Source: an uncultured Clostridia bacterium (GTDB taxonomy: Bacteria > Bacillota > Clostridia > Christensenellales > Borkfalkiaceae). From it: 27,433 nt of DNA. Below the pieces are notes generated by a model, which was not told where the DNA came from, did no database searches, and was given only the letters and a program-made list of their open reading frames with translations. Positions 7,201-14,684 of the stretch are shown in pieces. Position numbers and translations under genes: made by a program. The stretch spans positions 1 through 27,433 of the forward strand of contig CANRAI010000005.1 of assembly GCA_947628555.1 (NCBI GenBank). Direction: 5' to 3'. Each line of letters starts with the position of its first letter. Within the stretch, counting starts at the first letter, position 1.

Positions 7201-8280
7201 ATGGACAAGATGATTTTGAAGTTACAGGGAATATACGCGCGGTACGAGGAGCTTTCGAAGCAGATGAGCGACCCCGAGGTCATTTCCGATACGCAGAAAT
7301 GGACGGAGATAGCCAAAGCCCAGGCGGAAATATCGGAAACGGCGCAAAAATACGCCGAATACGCCGCCTGCGAAAAGGAGATGGCGCAAGCCGCCGAGGC
7401 GGAAAAGTCGGAGTCCGACCCCGAGATGAAATCTATGTTCTCGGACGAGGTGCAGTCGTGCAAGCAAAAGCTCGACGGCATAAGGGAAGAACTGAAAATT
7501 CTTCTTCTGCCCAAGGACAAAAACGACGAAAGGAACTGTATAATGGAAATCCGCGGCGGAGCTGGCGGCGAGGAAGCGGCGCTTTTCGCTTACGAACTAT
7601 ACAGGATGTATCTGAATTACTGCGAACGTCACCGTCTTAAAGTTGAGGAAGTGGATAAAAGCGAAACAGAGCTGGGTGGCATAAAGGAAGTCGTTCTGAA
7701 CATAAGCGGCAAGGGAGCGTATAAACAGCTTAAATTCGAAAGCGGCGTGCACCGCGTCCAGCGCGTGCCCGAAACGGAATCGCAGGGGCGCGTGCATACT
7801 TCGACCGCTACGGTAGCCGTTTTGCCCGAAGCCGAGGACGTGGAAGTGGAGATACGCGACGAGGACGTGCGCGTTGACGTGTACCGTTCTTCGGGCGCGG
7901 GCGGGCAAAAGGTAAACAAGACGGAAACCGCAATTCGTCTTACGCATTTTCCTACGGGGATAGTGGTTACCTGCCAGGACGAGCGCAGCCAGCTTAAAAA
8001 CAAGGACAAGGCTTTTAAGGTACTGCGTTCGCGGCTGTACGACTATTACAATTCGCGCAGCCAGAGCGAATACGACGCCCACCGCAAAAGCCTTGTGGGG
8101 CGCGGCGACAGAAGCGAACGTATCCGCACCTACAACTTTCCGCAGGGAAGGGTAACCGATCACCGTATAGGGCTTTCGCTGTATTCTCTGGACTCCTTCA
8201 TTATGGGCAACATTGACGAAATGGTTGAAGCGCTTGCGGTAGCCGAGCGCGAGGAGCAACTTTCTGGCGGCGAATTTTAG
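7201..8280 (+). CDS. prfA: Peptide chain release factor 1
   Basis: The 359-aa RF1 recognises UAA and UAG in the ribosomal A site and triggers hydrolysis of peptidyl-tRNA. The stop-codon-reading P-x-T motif is PET (190-192, in RVPETESQGRVHTS), as in many Firmicutes. This separates it from RF2, which has SPF. The catalytic GGQ is at 234-236 in SSGAGGQKVNKTETA; its Gln is the expected substrate of the PrmC half encoded upstream. Length is normal. The ribosome site is weak (GGACGG, 7188-7193). The gene ends the operon that begins with the DUF1385-PrmC fusion and is followed by a strong hairpin at 8341. Confidence 0.98.
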   Translation: MDKMILKLQGIYARYEELSKQMSDPEVISDTQKWTEIAKAQAEISETAQKYAEYAACEKEMAQAAEAEKSESDPEMKSMFSDEVQSCKQKLDGIREELKILLLPKDKNDERNCIMEIRGGAGGEEAALFAYELYRMYLNYCERHRLKVEEVDKSETELGGIKEVVLNISGKGAYKQLKFESGVHRVQRVPETESQGRVHTSTATVAVLPEAEDVEVEIRDEDVRVDVYRSSGAGGQKVNKTETAIRLTHFPTGIVVTCQDERSQLKNKDKAFKVLRSRLYDYYNSRSQSEYDAHRKSLVGRGDRSERIRTYNFPQGRVTDHRIGLSLYSLDSFIMGNIDEMVEALAVAEREEQLSGGEF

Positions 8281-8340
8281 ATAGTGTAAACTATTTTGCG
8301 GAAACATAATATATTGATAACATATTTGTACCGCTTGATT

Positions 8341-8382
8341 GCGGGCGGCGCGCAAAAATGCGCGCCGCCCGCAGAATTTTTT
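8341..8382 (+). terminator. Terminator after prfA
   Basis: A perfect 14-bp GC-rich stem (8341-8354 with 8359-8372) has an AAAA loop and is followed by AGAATTTTTT. The region 8281-8477 otherwise holds only the hppA promoter. Confidence 0.85.
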
Positions 8383-8414
8383 AAAATAAAATATTATATA
8401 TTGGTTAATATGTG

Positions 8415-8444
8415 TTGCAAACCGTTTGTCCGTTATGATAAAAT
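8415..8444 (+). promoter_or_regulatory. Sigma-A promoter for hppA
   Basis: TTGCAA (8415-8420), an 18-bp spacer and TAAAAT (8439-8444), with an upstream TG (8436-8437) giving an extended -10. The expected start is near 8451. Confidence 0.65.
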
Positions 8445-8477
8445 TATTAAGTTAGCAAATTATTTAAGGAGAAATTT

Positions 8478-10682
8478 ATGGAGAATCTTCTGCTGATCAT
8501 CGTGGGTATCGCGGTCGTCCTTGCGGTTGCGTACGCGGCGTTCAACTATTTCAGCGTTAAACGGCTGGAAGAAGGCACTGACAGAATGAAGGAAATAGGC
8601 TCTGCAATACGCACGGGCGCAAACGCCTTCATTCGCTACGAGTACAAAATTGTGGCCATAATCGGCGCGGTAGTAGCCGTGGCGGTTTTGGTAATCATAA
8701 GCTGGCAGGCGGCCGTCGCGTTTGTCATCGGCGCGGTTATGAGCGCCGCCGCGGGTTGGGTAGGTATGAAAATTGCCACCTACTGCAACGTCCGCGTAAC
8801 CAACAGGGCGCGTGAAAGCCGTGACCTGGGCAAGACGTTGAAGGTCGCTTTTAAAGGCGGCTCGGTAATGGGTTTGTGCGTTGCCGGCTTTGCCCTTTTG
8901 GGCGCGGTTGTCGTCTATCTTATTTTCGGCCTCGGGTTTCATCAGATTGCGGACATAGTCGGCGGCGTCGAGCATAAAAACTTCATTGGGCTTCCCGCAA
9001 ACTTTACCATGACCCTTTCGGGTTATGCGCTCGGCTGTTCTATCATCGCTATGTTCAACCGCGTGGGCGGAGGTATTTACACCAAAGCCGCCGATATGGG
9101 CGCGGACCTGGTAGGCAAGACGGAAGAGCATATTCCCGAGGACGACCCCCGCAATCCCGCTACGATAGCGGACAACGTGGGCGACAACGTGGGCGACGTT
9201 GCCGGTCTGGGCAGCGACCTTCTGGAAAGCTATGTGGGCGCTATTCTGTCCGCCGTAATGCTTGCGGGCGAGTTGTTCATGCATAAAATCTTTTTCAGCG
9301 AAGAGCTGTTGAACAAACTCCTATTGTTCCCGCTTGTATTCTCGGGCTGCGGACTTCTTGCCTGCGTTATAGGCATTTCGTACATAGTTATCCGCCCCAG
9401 TCTATCCAAAAACGTACACATGGAACTGAATATCGCGACCTGGATTTCCGCGGGCGTAACGGTCGTGGGCGGCGCGGTTTTAAGCTACTTTATGTTCAGG
9501 GATATTCCCTCGGAACTGTTTAAACAGGTGGATTTCCGCGTAGGCGCGTTCAGCCCCTGGCTTGCCGCAGTGTTCGGAATTGTCGCTGGTATCGTAATAG
9601 GCATAATTTCCGAATATTATACAAGTTACGACTACAAACCCACCAAGGGCATAGCGGAAAGCTCGAAAGAGGGCTCTGCGCTTACGGTAACGCAGGGTCT
9701 TGCAACCGGTATGATAAGCTGTATGCTTCCCGTGGTTGTGCTTGCCGTGGCAATCTTCGGCAGCTACGCGATTGCGGGGATGTACGGAGTGGCGTGTGCG
9801 GCGTTCGGAATGCTTTCCTTTGTAGCCGCAACAGTTTCGGTAGATACATACGGCCCCATTTCGGACAATGCGGGCGGTATCGCCGAGATGAGCTATCTCG
9901 AACCCGAAGTGCGTGAAATCACTGATAAGCTGGATTCGGTTGGCAACACAACGGCGGCAATAGGCAAAGGCTTTGCAATAGGTTCTGCTTCGTTTGCGGC
10001 GCTGTCGCTTATGACTTCGTACCTGTTTGCATTTCAGGGAATCAACGCAATAGAGGAGTTGCTTTTAAATCTCATAAACCCGATGACCCTGTGCGGGGCG
10101 CTTTGCGGCGCGGCTCTGCCATATATGTTTTCCGGTATGCTTATCAACGCCGTTACAAAGGCTGCGAGAAGGATGGTTGAAGAAGTCCGTCGTCAGTTCC
10201 GGGAAATCAAGGGTCTGAGAGAAGGAGAAGTCCTTCCTGACTATAAGACTTGTATAGAAATTTCCTCTTCGGGCGCTTTAAAAGAAATGCGTATTCCCTG
10301 TATTATGTGCATACTGTTTCCGCTTGTAACGGGCTTCATTTTCGGCCCTATGTTCGTCGGCGGCGTGCTTATGGGCGCAACCATTTCCGCTATAATGCTT
10401 GCAATCTTCTGCGGTAACGCGGGCGGCGCTTGGGACAACGCGAAAAAGTATATCGAATCGGGCGGCGTAGATGGCGAATCAAAGGGCAGCCCCGCGCACG
10501 ACTCTTCCGTCGTCGGCGACACCGTGGGCGACCCCTTGAAGGATACGGTAGGGCCTTCCCTCGATATTTTAATCAAGATTATGTCCACTATTTCGCTCGC
10601 AACGGTGGTGGTATTCAGCCATTATAACCTTTTCGAAGCGTTCAACTGGATGGGTTCGCTCGGTCTGAACTGGATTCACTGA
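8478..10682 (+). CDS. hppA: Membrane-bound ion-pumping pyrophosphatase, K+-dependent
   Basis: This 734-aa integral membrane enzyme hydrolyses pyrophosphate and pumps Na+ and/or H+ out of the cytosol. The substrate motifs are DMGADLVGK (206-214), EDDPRNPATIADNVGDN (221-237) and a C-terminal DNAKKYIESG to SVVGDTVGDPLKDT segment. The hydrophobic pattern fits the family's roughly 16 helices. GNTTAA (489-494) has Ala where K+-independent enzymes have Lys, indicating K+ dependence. The glutamate in SDLLESYVG (E250) sits at the position used by Na+-transporting members, whereas many H+ pumps read DLFGS with the Glu one turn later; Na+ pumping is therefore inferred. AAGGAG (8466-8471) precedes the ATG. 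It has its own promoter and flanking hairpins, so it is probably monocistronic. Confidence 0.97.
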   Translation: MENLLLIIVGIAVVLAVAYAAFNYFSVKRLEEGTDRMKEIGSAIRTGANAFIRYEYKIVAIIGAVVAVAVLVIISWQAAVAFVIGAVMSAAAGWVGMKIATYCNVRVTNRARESRDLGKTLKVAFKGGSVMGLCVAGFALLGAVVVYLIFGLGFHQIADIVGGVEHKNFIGLPANFTMTLSGYALGCSIIAMFNRVGGGIYTKAADMGADLVGKTEEHIPEDDPRNPATIADNVGDNVGDVAGLGSDLLESYVGAILSAVMLAGELFMHKIFFSEELLNKLLLFPLVFSGCGLLACVIGISYIVIRPSLSKNVHMELNIATWISAGVTVVGGAVLSYFMFRDIPSELFKQVDFRVGAFSPWLAAVFGIVAGIVIGIISEYYTSYDYKPTKGIAESSKEGSALTVTQGLATGMISCMLPVVVLAVAIFGSYAIAGMYGVACAAFGMLSFVAATVSVDTYGPISDNAGGIAEMSYLEPEVREITDKLDSVGNTTAAIGKGFAIGSASFAALSLMTSYLFAFQGINAIEELLLNLINPMTLCGALCGAALPYMFSGMLINAVTKAARRMVEEVRRQFREIKGLREGEVLPDYKTCIEISSSGALKEMRIPCIMCILFPLVTGFIFGPMFVGGVLMGATISAIMLAIFCGNAGGAWDNAKKYIESGGVDGESKGSPAHDSSVVGDTVGDPLKDTVGPSLDILIKIMSTISLATVVVFSHYNLFEAFNWMGSLGLNWIH

Positions 10683-10707
10683 TAAAATTAAAACTCGGTT
10701 AAAAAAA

Positions 10708-10740
10708 TATGCGGGCGCGCCCTTTCAGGGCGCGCCCGTT
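10708..10740. terminator. Bidirectional terminator between hppA and the ECF gene
   Basis: A perfect 11-bp stem, CGGGCGCGCCC (10712-10722) with its complement (10728-10738), has a 5-base loop. On the minus strand it is followed by seven T (10701-10707 complement), so it mainly suits the leftward gene. On the plus strand only three T follow. Confidence 0.75.
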
Positions 10741-10754
10741 TGGCGTATGCCTAT

Positions 10755-11327
10755 TCAATTACCATCCGTCAGTTTTTTGTCCTCGCTTAATTCGCCGAAG
10801 TCGGGCAGAAGATGGTTTTTTGCAAGCTGCCGCTTTAAAGTCGTCGCATAACATATAACCGTCGCAACGGAAATTCCTATGATTTCCTGAATGACGTTGC
10901 GCGGAATATTCGTGACCGCCGTGGGCGTACCGAGAGTTATGCAGCGATAAGCAAAATAGCCCAAAACGACCTCTACCGCGCCTATTACAGCCGCTGTGAC
11001 CGCCCACAGCGGTTCGTGTTTTTTAGGCAGGACGTAATGCAAAAGCGCGGATACTATCGCCCCCTGCAAGCCGTGGATTATAAGGGAGGGCAGCATCATT
11101 GCGGGCGACAAAAATACGTCGTACAAAAGCGAACCTATTCCTCCCGCAATGAAAGCGGCGAGAGGGTCCATAAGATACGCCCCGATAAGAACTACGCCGT
11201 CAACCCAATAAATTCTGCCTGCCGGCGTCGGTATGGCGGGTATAAAATTTGTCGCCACCACAAGCGCCGTAAGCATTGCGGTATAAGCTATCCATTTCGT
11301 AGTAAATTGCAGTTTTTTGTTTTTCAT
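10755..11327 (-). CDS. ECF transporter S component, possibly for vitamin B6
   Basis: This 190-aa protein is almost entirely hydrophobic, with about five to six membrane helices. It shows the S-component signature of an N-terminal basic segment, AYTAMLTALVVATNFIP, and a GIGSLLYD segment. Such proteins bind a vitamin and work with the shared EcfA/EcfT energising module, which is not in this window. The ATG at 11327 is chosen because AAGGAG (11334-11339 complement) lies 6 nt upstream; an ATG six codons earlier precedes that site. It diverges from a MocR/PdxR-type PLP-dependent regulator, a pairing known for pyridoxine/pyridoxal transporters, so B6 is the likely substrate (inference). Its leftward promoter has TATAAT (11360-11365) but no good -35, suggesting activation by the regulator. 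Confidence 0.85.
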   Translation of the reverse strand: MKNKKLQFTTKWIAYTAMLTALVVATNFIPAIPTPAGRIYWVDGVVLIGAYLMDPLAAFIAGGIGSLLYDVFLSPAMMLPSLIIHGLQGAIVSALLHYVLPKKHEPLWAVTAAVIGAVEVVLGYFAYRCITLGTPTAVTNIPRNVIQEIIGISVATVICYATTLKRQLAKNHLLPDFGELSEDKKLTDGN

Positions 11328-11353
11328 TTTTTTCTCCTTTTTCATTCGTACCG

Positions 11354-11382
11354 TTGACTATTATATTCTTCTGTGATATTAT
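11354..11382 (+). promoter_or_regulatory. Sigma-A promoter for the MocR-type regulator
   Basis: TTGACT (11354-11359), a 17-bp spacer and TATTAT (11377-11382), with TG at 11374-11375 (extended -10). The opposing TATAAT of the ECF gene (11360-11365 complement) lies inside this spacer, so the two promoters overlap face to face and would compete or be switched by a shared regulator. Confidence 0.65.
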
Positions 11383-11429
11383 AAAAATAACCAAAACGAG
11401 AAAATTTTTTAATACCAGAAGAAATTACT

Positions 11430-12842
11430 ATGCCTTTGTACGATTTGAACGGAAAGAACAAATACTATACTCTTTACTGCGATATCCGCGGGGACATTCT
11501 GCGCGGGAAATTGAAATCCGGGGAAAGACTGCCCGCAAAGCGCGAGCTTGCCAAGGATTTGGGGGTGAGCGTCGTTACGGTGCAGCTTGCTTACGAGCAG
11601 CTTCTCGCCGAGGGCTACGTGACAAGCCGCGAAAGAAGCGGATACTTTGTTGAAAGCGTTCTGCCGCAGGAAAATATCCGTACGGGGCAGAAAGAACGGG
11701 GATTTTCTTCGGGGAAGCCGCCCGCGCCAGCGGGCGGGCGCGGGCGGCTTCAAACCGAAGCGGAAGGAAGTGCGGAATATACGGCGGACTTTGTGAAAGG
11801 CGCTACGCCCGCAAAGCTTTTTCCCTTTTCGGTGTGGGCAAAACTGACCCGCGCGGTGCTTGCGGACTGCGGCGAGCACCTTTTGGAGCGCGTCCCCTGC
11901 GACGGCGACGCCGAACTTAAAGCCGAAATCGCCGCCTATTTATACCGTTCGCGCGGGGTGGACGCCGACCCGCGCTACGTCGTCATCGGCGCGGGGGCGG
12001 AATATCTTTACGGCGTAATAGTGCAGCTTATCGGGCGGGATAAGCTGTACGCCGTCGAAAACCCGGGATACGCCACGATTTCGGGCACGTACGCTTTGAA
12101 CGGCGCGCGCTTCGCCCCCGTGACCGTCAGGGAAGAGGGAGTGTCCATGGGCGAATTAAAAAAGATAAACGCGGACGTGCTGCATATTTCTCTCTCCCAC
12201 CAGTTCCCCACAGGCGTTATAACGCCCGCCTATTCGCGCTCGCGTCTGATAGAGTGGGCGCTCGGCGCGGACAGATATGTAATAGAGGACGACTACGACA
12301 GCGAATTCAGGCTTTCGGGCAGACCGCTGCAAAGTCTTTTCAGTCTGTGCCCCGAAAGGGTGATATATATGAACACCTTTTCCAAAACGCTTGCGCCGTC
12401 GATGCGTATGGGATATATGGTGCTGCCGCCCGCGCTGTATGAAAAATTTTTGCGGCTGTTTTCTTCAAGCGCGAACGTAGTGCCCCTTTTCGAGCAGAAA
12501 ACGCTTGCCGCAATGTTGAAAGACGGCTATTTTGAGCGGCATTTGAGCCGGCTTAAAAAATATTACCGCGGAATCCGCCGGCTTACGCTGGAAACGCTTG
12601 AAAAGCTGTTCCCGGGCTGCGAAATTTACGATACGCAGGGCGGTCCGCACCTGCTTGCAAAGCTCTCCGACGGCAATGGGGGGGATATAAATGACGCGGC
12701 GGAAAGGTTGGGTGTGCGCGTAAAACGCCTTTCCGATTACCTTATCGCGCCGTCCGACGGATTGCAAGGATATGCCGTATTTAACTATTCGGGAGTGACG
12801 GAGGAGCAGCTTACCGCCCTTTCCTTAAAGCAACATTCTTAA
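11430..12842 (+). CDS. MocR/PdxR-family regulator (GntR HTH plus aminotransferase domain)
   Basis: This 470-aa protein has a GntR-type winged helix at residues about 10-75 (SGERLPAKRELAKDLGVSVV), a low-complexity linker (about 80-115) and a class I aminotransferase fold to the end. K319, in NTFSKTLAPSMRMGY, is the expected PLP-binding lysine. SHQFPTG (256-262) and IEDDYDSEFR (285-294) are other conserved segments. Family members sense PLP and usually regulate B6 synthesis or uptake, or GABA use. Divergence from an ECF vitamin transporter favours B6 uptake control (PdxR-like). Transcription is from 11354-11382. The ribosome site is poor. A hairpin follows. Confidence 0.92.
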   Translation: MPLYDLNGKNKYYTLYCDIRGDILRGKLKSGERLPAKRELAKDLGVSVVTVQLAYEQLLAEGYVTSRERSGYFVESVLPQENIRTGQKERGFSSGKPPAPAGGRGRLQTEAEGSAEYTADFVKGATPAKLFPFSVWAKLTRAVLADCGEHLLERVPCDGDAELKAEIAAYLYRSRGVDADPRYVVIGAGAEYLYGVIVQLIGRDKLYAVENPGYATISGTYALNGARFAPVTVREEGVSMGELKKINADVLHISLSHQFPTGVITPAYSRSRLIEWALGADRYVIEDDYDSEFRLSGRPLQSLFSLCPERVIYMNTFSKTLAPSMRMGYMVLPPALYEKFLRLFSSSANVVPLFEQKTLAAMLKDGYFERHLSRLKKYYRGIRRLTLETLEKLFPGCEIYDTQGGPHLLAKLSDGNGGDINDAAERLGVRVKRLSDYLIAPSDGLQGYAVFNYSGVTEEQLTALSLKQHS

Positions 12843-12848
12843 TCAATA

Positions 12849-12882
12849 CGGCGCGGCTGCGGAAATTCCCGCAGCCGCGCCG
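12849..12882. terminator. GC-rich hairpin after the MocR gene
   Basis: A perfect 14-bp stem (12849-12862 with 12869-12882) has a 6-base loop but no T tract. It lies between the convergent MocR gene and the leftward frame ending at 12898. It is probably a transcript end for both. Confidence 0.55.
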
Positions 12883-12897
12883 CTATGAAAATTAAAT

Positions 12898-13047
12898 TTA
12901 TATATTCAACGGGGAAAGACCGCGGAAATATTCCGCTCTATATTTCTGCCCGTAAAATTTCGTCGGCACGGAATACTTTAAAAAGTATTCTGCCTTTACG
13001 TTTTTAGCCTTGCGGCCGTTGCCTCCGGGAACCTTACCTAATCCCTA
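12898..13047 (-). pseudogene. Open continuation of the 13143 small ORF beyond a TGA-TAG double stop
   Basis: The reading frame of the 31-aa ORF continues in phase after TGA (13048-13050) and TAG (13045-13047). It gives 48 codons with coding-like composition (LGKVPGGNGRKAKNVKAE, then YFLKYSVPTKFYGQKYRAEY) before TAA at 12898-12900. No start codon or ribosome site of its own is evident. It could be the 3' part of a small basic protein whose gene has decayed, or simply untranslated sequence that is open by chance (a run this long is not rare). A perfect 8-bp inverted repeat lies at 12971-12990. Confidence 0.3.
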
Positions 13048-13143
13048 TCAAAGCTTTGCGCTGTTGAGAAAAAAACTGAAAAGGGGGAAAAGATTGTCGG
13101 TTCTGTCTTCCAGATTGGTCAACTTTTCAAAGTTGATTTTCAT
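13048..13143 (-). CDS. Promoter-driven small ORF (31 aa), possibly an interrupted gene
   Basis: A perfect AGGAGG (13152-13157 complement) lies 8 nt upstream of an ATG at 13143, under a near-consensus promoter at 13200-13228. The peptide is MKINFEKLTNLEDRTDN, then LFPLFSFFLNSAKL: a polar half followed by a short hydrophobic half. It ends in two consecutive stops, after which the same frame stays open to 12898. Poly-T (7 T) and poly-C runs lie just before the stop, so a frameshift cannot be excluded. I do not recognise the family. It could be a small membrane-associated protein, a leader peptide or the 5' remnant of an 80-codon gene. Confidence 0.45.
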   Translation of the reverse strand: MKINFEKLTNLEDRTDNLFPLFSFFLNSAKL

Positions 13144-13199
13144 ATATAAAACCTCCTAAAAAGCAGTAGTTCAAGTTCCTTTACCTTAACGGCAGACGA

Positions 13200-13228
13200 A
13201 GTATATCACTTAAATTCGGGTTCGTCAA
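13200..13228 (-). promoter_or_regulatory. Sigma-A promoter for the 31-aa ORF
   Basis: On the minus strand, TTGACG (13223-13228), a 17-bp spacer ending in TGA, and TATACT (13200-13205). The extended -10 strengthens it. The expected start is near 13193, about 50 nt before the ATG. Confidence 0.65.
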
Positions 13229-13384
13229 TTTGGTTTTGAAAAAATTTCAAAATTTTATTTTTGTTATTTTGCAACATTATTATATGATAATTATTTTAAA
13301 TTTGTTACTTTGGAAACGGCTTTTAAAATATAAAACTTATATCGCATCTCGCGGTTGCTTTTAAACGTCGAGAAAGCGAAGTAA
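13229..13384. other. AT-rich intergenic stretch with no recognised gene
   Basis: Bases 13229-13340 are strikingly AT-rich, with long A and T runs, in contrast to the GC-rich surroundings. It lies upstream of the 13200-13228 promoter and could act as an UP-element-like or bent-DNA region. No ORF, RNA gene or convincing further promoter was seen here. Confidence 0.4.
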
Positions 13385-13411
13385 GGCGGGCGCGCATTCT
13401 GCGCGCCCGCC
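13385..13411. terminator. GC-rich hairpin downstream of the M23 peptidase gene
   Basis: A perfect 12-bp stem (13385-13396 with 13400-13411) has a 3-base loop. It lies 36 nt past the stop of the leftward peptidase gene. No T tract follows on either strand; it probably still ends that transcript. Confidence 0.55.
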
Positions 13412-13447
13412 CGCTTAAAAGGGGGTTGGTGAAAGTACTTGTGTGCC

Positions 13448-14098
13448 TTATTTAGAGGTTATATTCAGATATTCGTCGGGGTCGGCGAGCTTGCCGTCCT
13501 TCCTGACTTCGAAGTGAAGGTGGTCGCCGTCCTGGTTTTCGACGCCAGTGGCCGCAGTCACCGTGCCTATAACCTGTCCGCGGCTGACTTTGCTGCCCGC
13601 TTCAAGGTTTTCCGCGGGGTCTAAAAATTTATAAACGGTCGTCAAGCCGTTTGCGTGGTCTATGGTTATAACCGCATAGTCGAGGGGGTCGCTTTTAACG
13701 ATGGACCTTACCGTTCCGTCAACCGCCGCCATAACTTCCGTGCCCGCAGGCGCGCCGAAGTCCATTGCCTGGTGCAGTCTGTACCAGTCCATGGTCTTAT
13801 CGTAATTGAACTCGTGGCTCTTGATAAGGTTGACCTCTCTGACGGGCGCGATAAATTCGTATTGGGAGGACGTATCCTGAATTTCGCCGCCGTTGCCGTC
13901 GTCGGGGGGATTTTCATTTCCGCCGTCGTCGGGGGGCTCCTGAGTCTGACCGATATCGCCCGTAAAATCTCTGCCGTTGCCTTTTACCGCGAAGATAATG
14001 CCGACTGTTATTGCGGCGATGATAAGTAAGCAGGCGGCAAGGATTAACCAGGATAAAAGTTTCTTCTTTTTGGTGGGATTAGTAGATTTTTCTGCCAT
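13448..14098 (-). CDS. Membrane-anchored M23 peptidase, SpoIIQ-like
   Basis: This 216-aa protein has a basic N-terminus, one membrane helix (about 14-38), an acidic Pro/Gly/Asp-rich linker (about 48-75) and a LytM/M23 domain (about 95-210). The zinc ligands are all present: H109 and D113 in LHQAMDFGAP, and H193 and H195 in GDHLHFEV. It should cleave peptidoglycan cross-bridges outside the membrane. Its size and layout (short cytosolic tail, one helix, single M23 domain) match SpoIIQ, which in Clostridia keeps its active site and joins the forespore to the mother cell during engulfment. A general cell-wall hydrolase is the alternative. AAGGAG precedes the ATG by 7 nt. The upstream gene on the same strand, 48 nt away, encodes a small exported protein, so the two are probably cotranscribed. 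Confidence 0.88.
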   Translation of the reverse strand: MAEKSTNPTKKKKLLSWLILAACLLIIAAITVGIIFAVKGNGRDFTGDIGQTQEPPDDGGNENPPDDGNGGEIQDTSSQYEFIAPVREVNLIKSHEFNYDKTMDWYRLHQAMDFGAPAGTEVMAAVDGTVRSIVKSDPLDYAVITIDHANGLTTVYKFLDPAENLEAGSKVSRGQVIGTVTAATGVENQDGDHLHFEVRKDGKLADPDEYLNITSK

Positions 14099-14146
14099 AA
14101 TTTAACTCCTTGTTTTTTTGATATTGCCGAAATTTTTTCGGATTAT

Positions 14147-14563
14147 TCAGTACCCGCCGAAAATTATCGGCGAAGCTACTTTCGTCGTATCTTCGCGCAC
14201 GCAGACGTGCAGATTTATCGTATGATTGTATAAGTTTACCGAATAGGGCAGGTCGGCGGTGCAGTAATAGTTGACCGAATCGGAAAGCTTTTCGGTAAAT
14301 ACCACCTTGCCGTTCACCTTTTTCAAAAACGCTTGCAGGTCGAAGTCGTCATATTCCGCGCTTTCGCCGCAGACGTCGGAAAGCGTAAGCCTTTCAAGTT
14401 CGGCGTTGGTTTTTGCGCGGACTTCGCGGCAATCCGCGGAACTTTCGCCGCAGTAAAAGGTGTAGTTTTGCCCGCCCGAAAAGCACAGCCGCTGCGGAAG
14501 AACGGCTATCGCAGCCGCAACCGCCGCCCCTAAAAGCGCCGTAAGAATGCTTGCAAGCCTCAT
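14147..14563 (-). CDS. Small exported Cys-rich protein of unknown function
   Basis: This 138-aa protein has a clear N-terminal hydrophobic export signal (residues 3-21, SILTALLGAAVAAAIAVL). The rest is polar, with six cysteines in total (C27, C38, C45, C65, C101, C121), and it ends in SPIIFGGY. Apart from this tail, which faintly recalls the end of YwmB-type sporulation-associated proteins (usually much longer, about 240 aa), I recognise no family. AGGGGG lies 7 nt before the ATG. It precedes the SpoIIQ-like M23 gene, so both may act in the same envelope process, perhaps in the forespore. No good sigma-A promoter was found upstream, which would fit a sporulation sigma factor, but none could be assigned. 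Confidence 0.7.
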   Translation of the reverse strand: MRLASILTALLGAAVAAAIAVLPQRLCFSGGQNYTFYCGESSADCREVRAKTNAELERLTLSDVCGESAEYDDFDLQAFLKKVNGKVVFTEKLSDSVNYYCTADLPYSVNLYNHTINLHVCVREDTTKVASPIIFGGY

Positions 14564-14623
14564 CGTTCAGCCCCCTTTAAAGGATTTACCGTGAAATTAT
14601 TGCCTTAAAATCGGAAACTAAAC

Positions 14624-14663
14624 GCCCGCCCGCAAAAATCGTTTGAAATTTTTGCGGGCGGGC
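14624..14663. terminator. Perfect hairpin between divergent genes
   Basis: A perfect 16-bp stem, GCCCGCCCGCAAAAAT (14624-14639) with its complement (14648-14663), has an 8-base loop and is followed on the plus strand by T-rich TTCATTTATTTT. It looks like a terminator but sits between the diverging starts of yicC and the exported-protein gene, upstream of the yicC promoter. Confidence 0.6.
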
Positions 14664-14684
14664 TTCATTTATTTTCGGAAACGC

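Noticed and set aside
8460..9284. Long open frame (274 codons) antisense to hppA
   Set aside because: It lacks a ribosome site and recognisable domains, and is rich in His/Arg/Ala as expected for the reverse of a GC-biased coding region.
11328..11429. Riboswitch upstream of the vitamin transporter or regulator
   Set aside because: The gap is short and mostly occupied by promoter elements; no conserved aptamer-like stems were seen.
12885..13007. Rightward 40-aa ORF beginning MKIKFIYSTGKDRG
   Set aside because: No ribosome site or promoter; its ATG lies just after a hairpin, and the opposite strand has much better expression signals.
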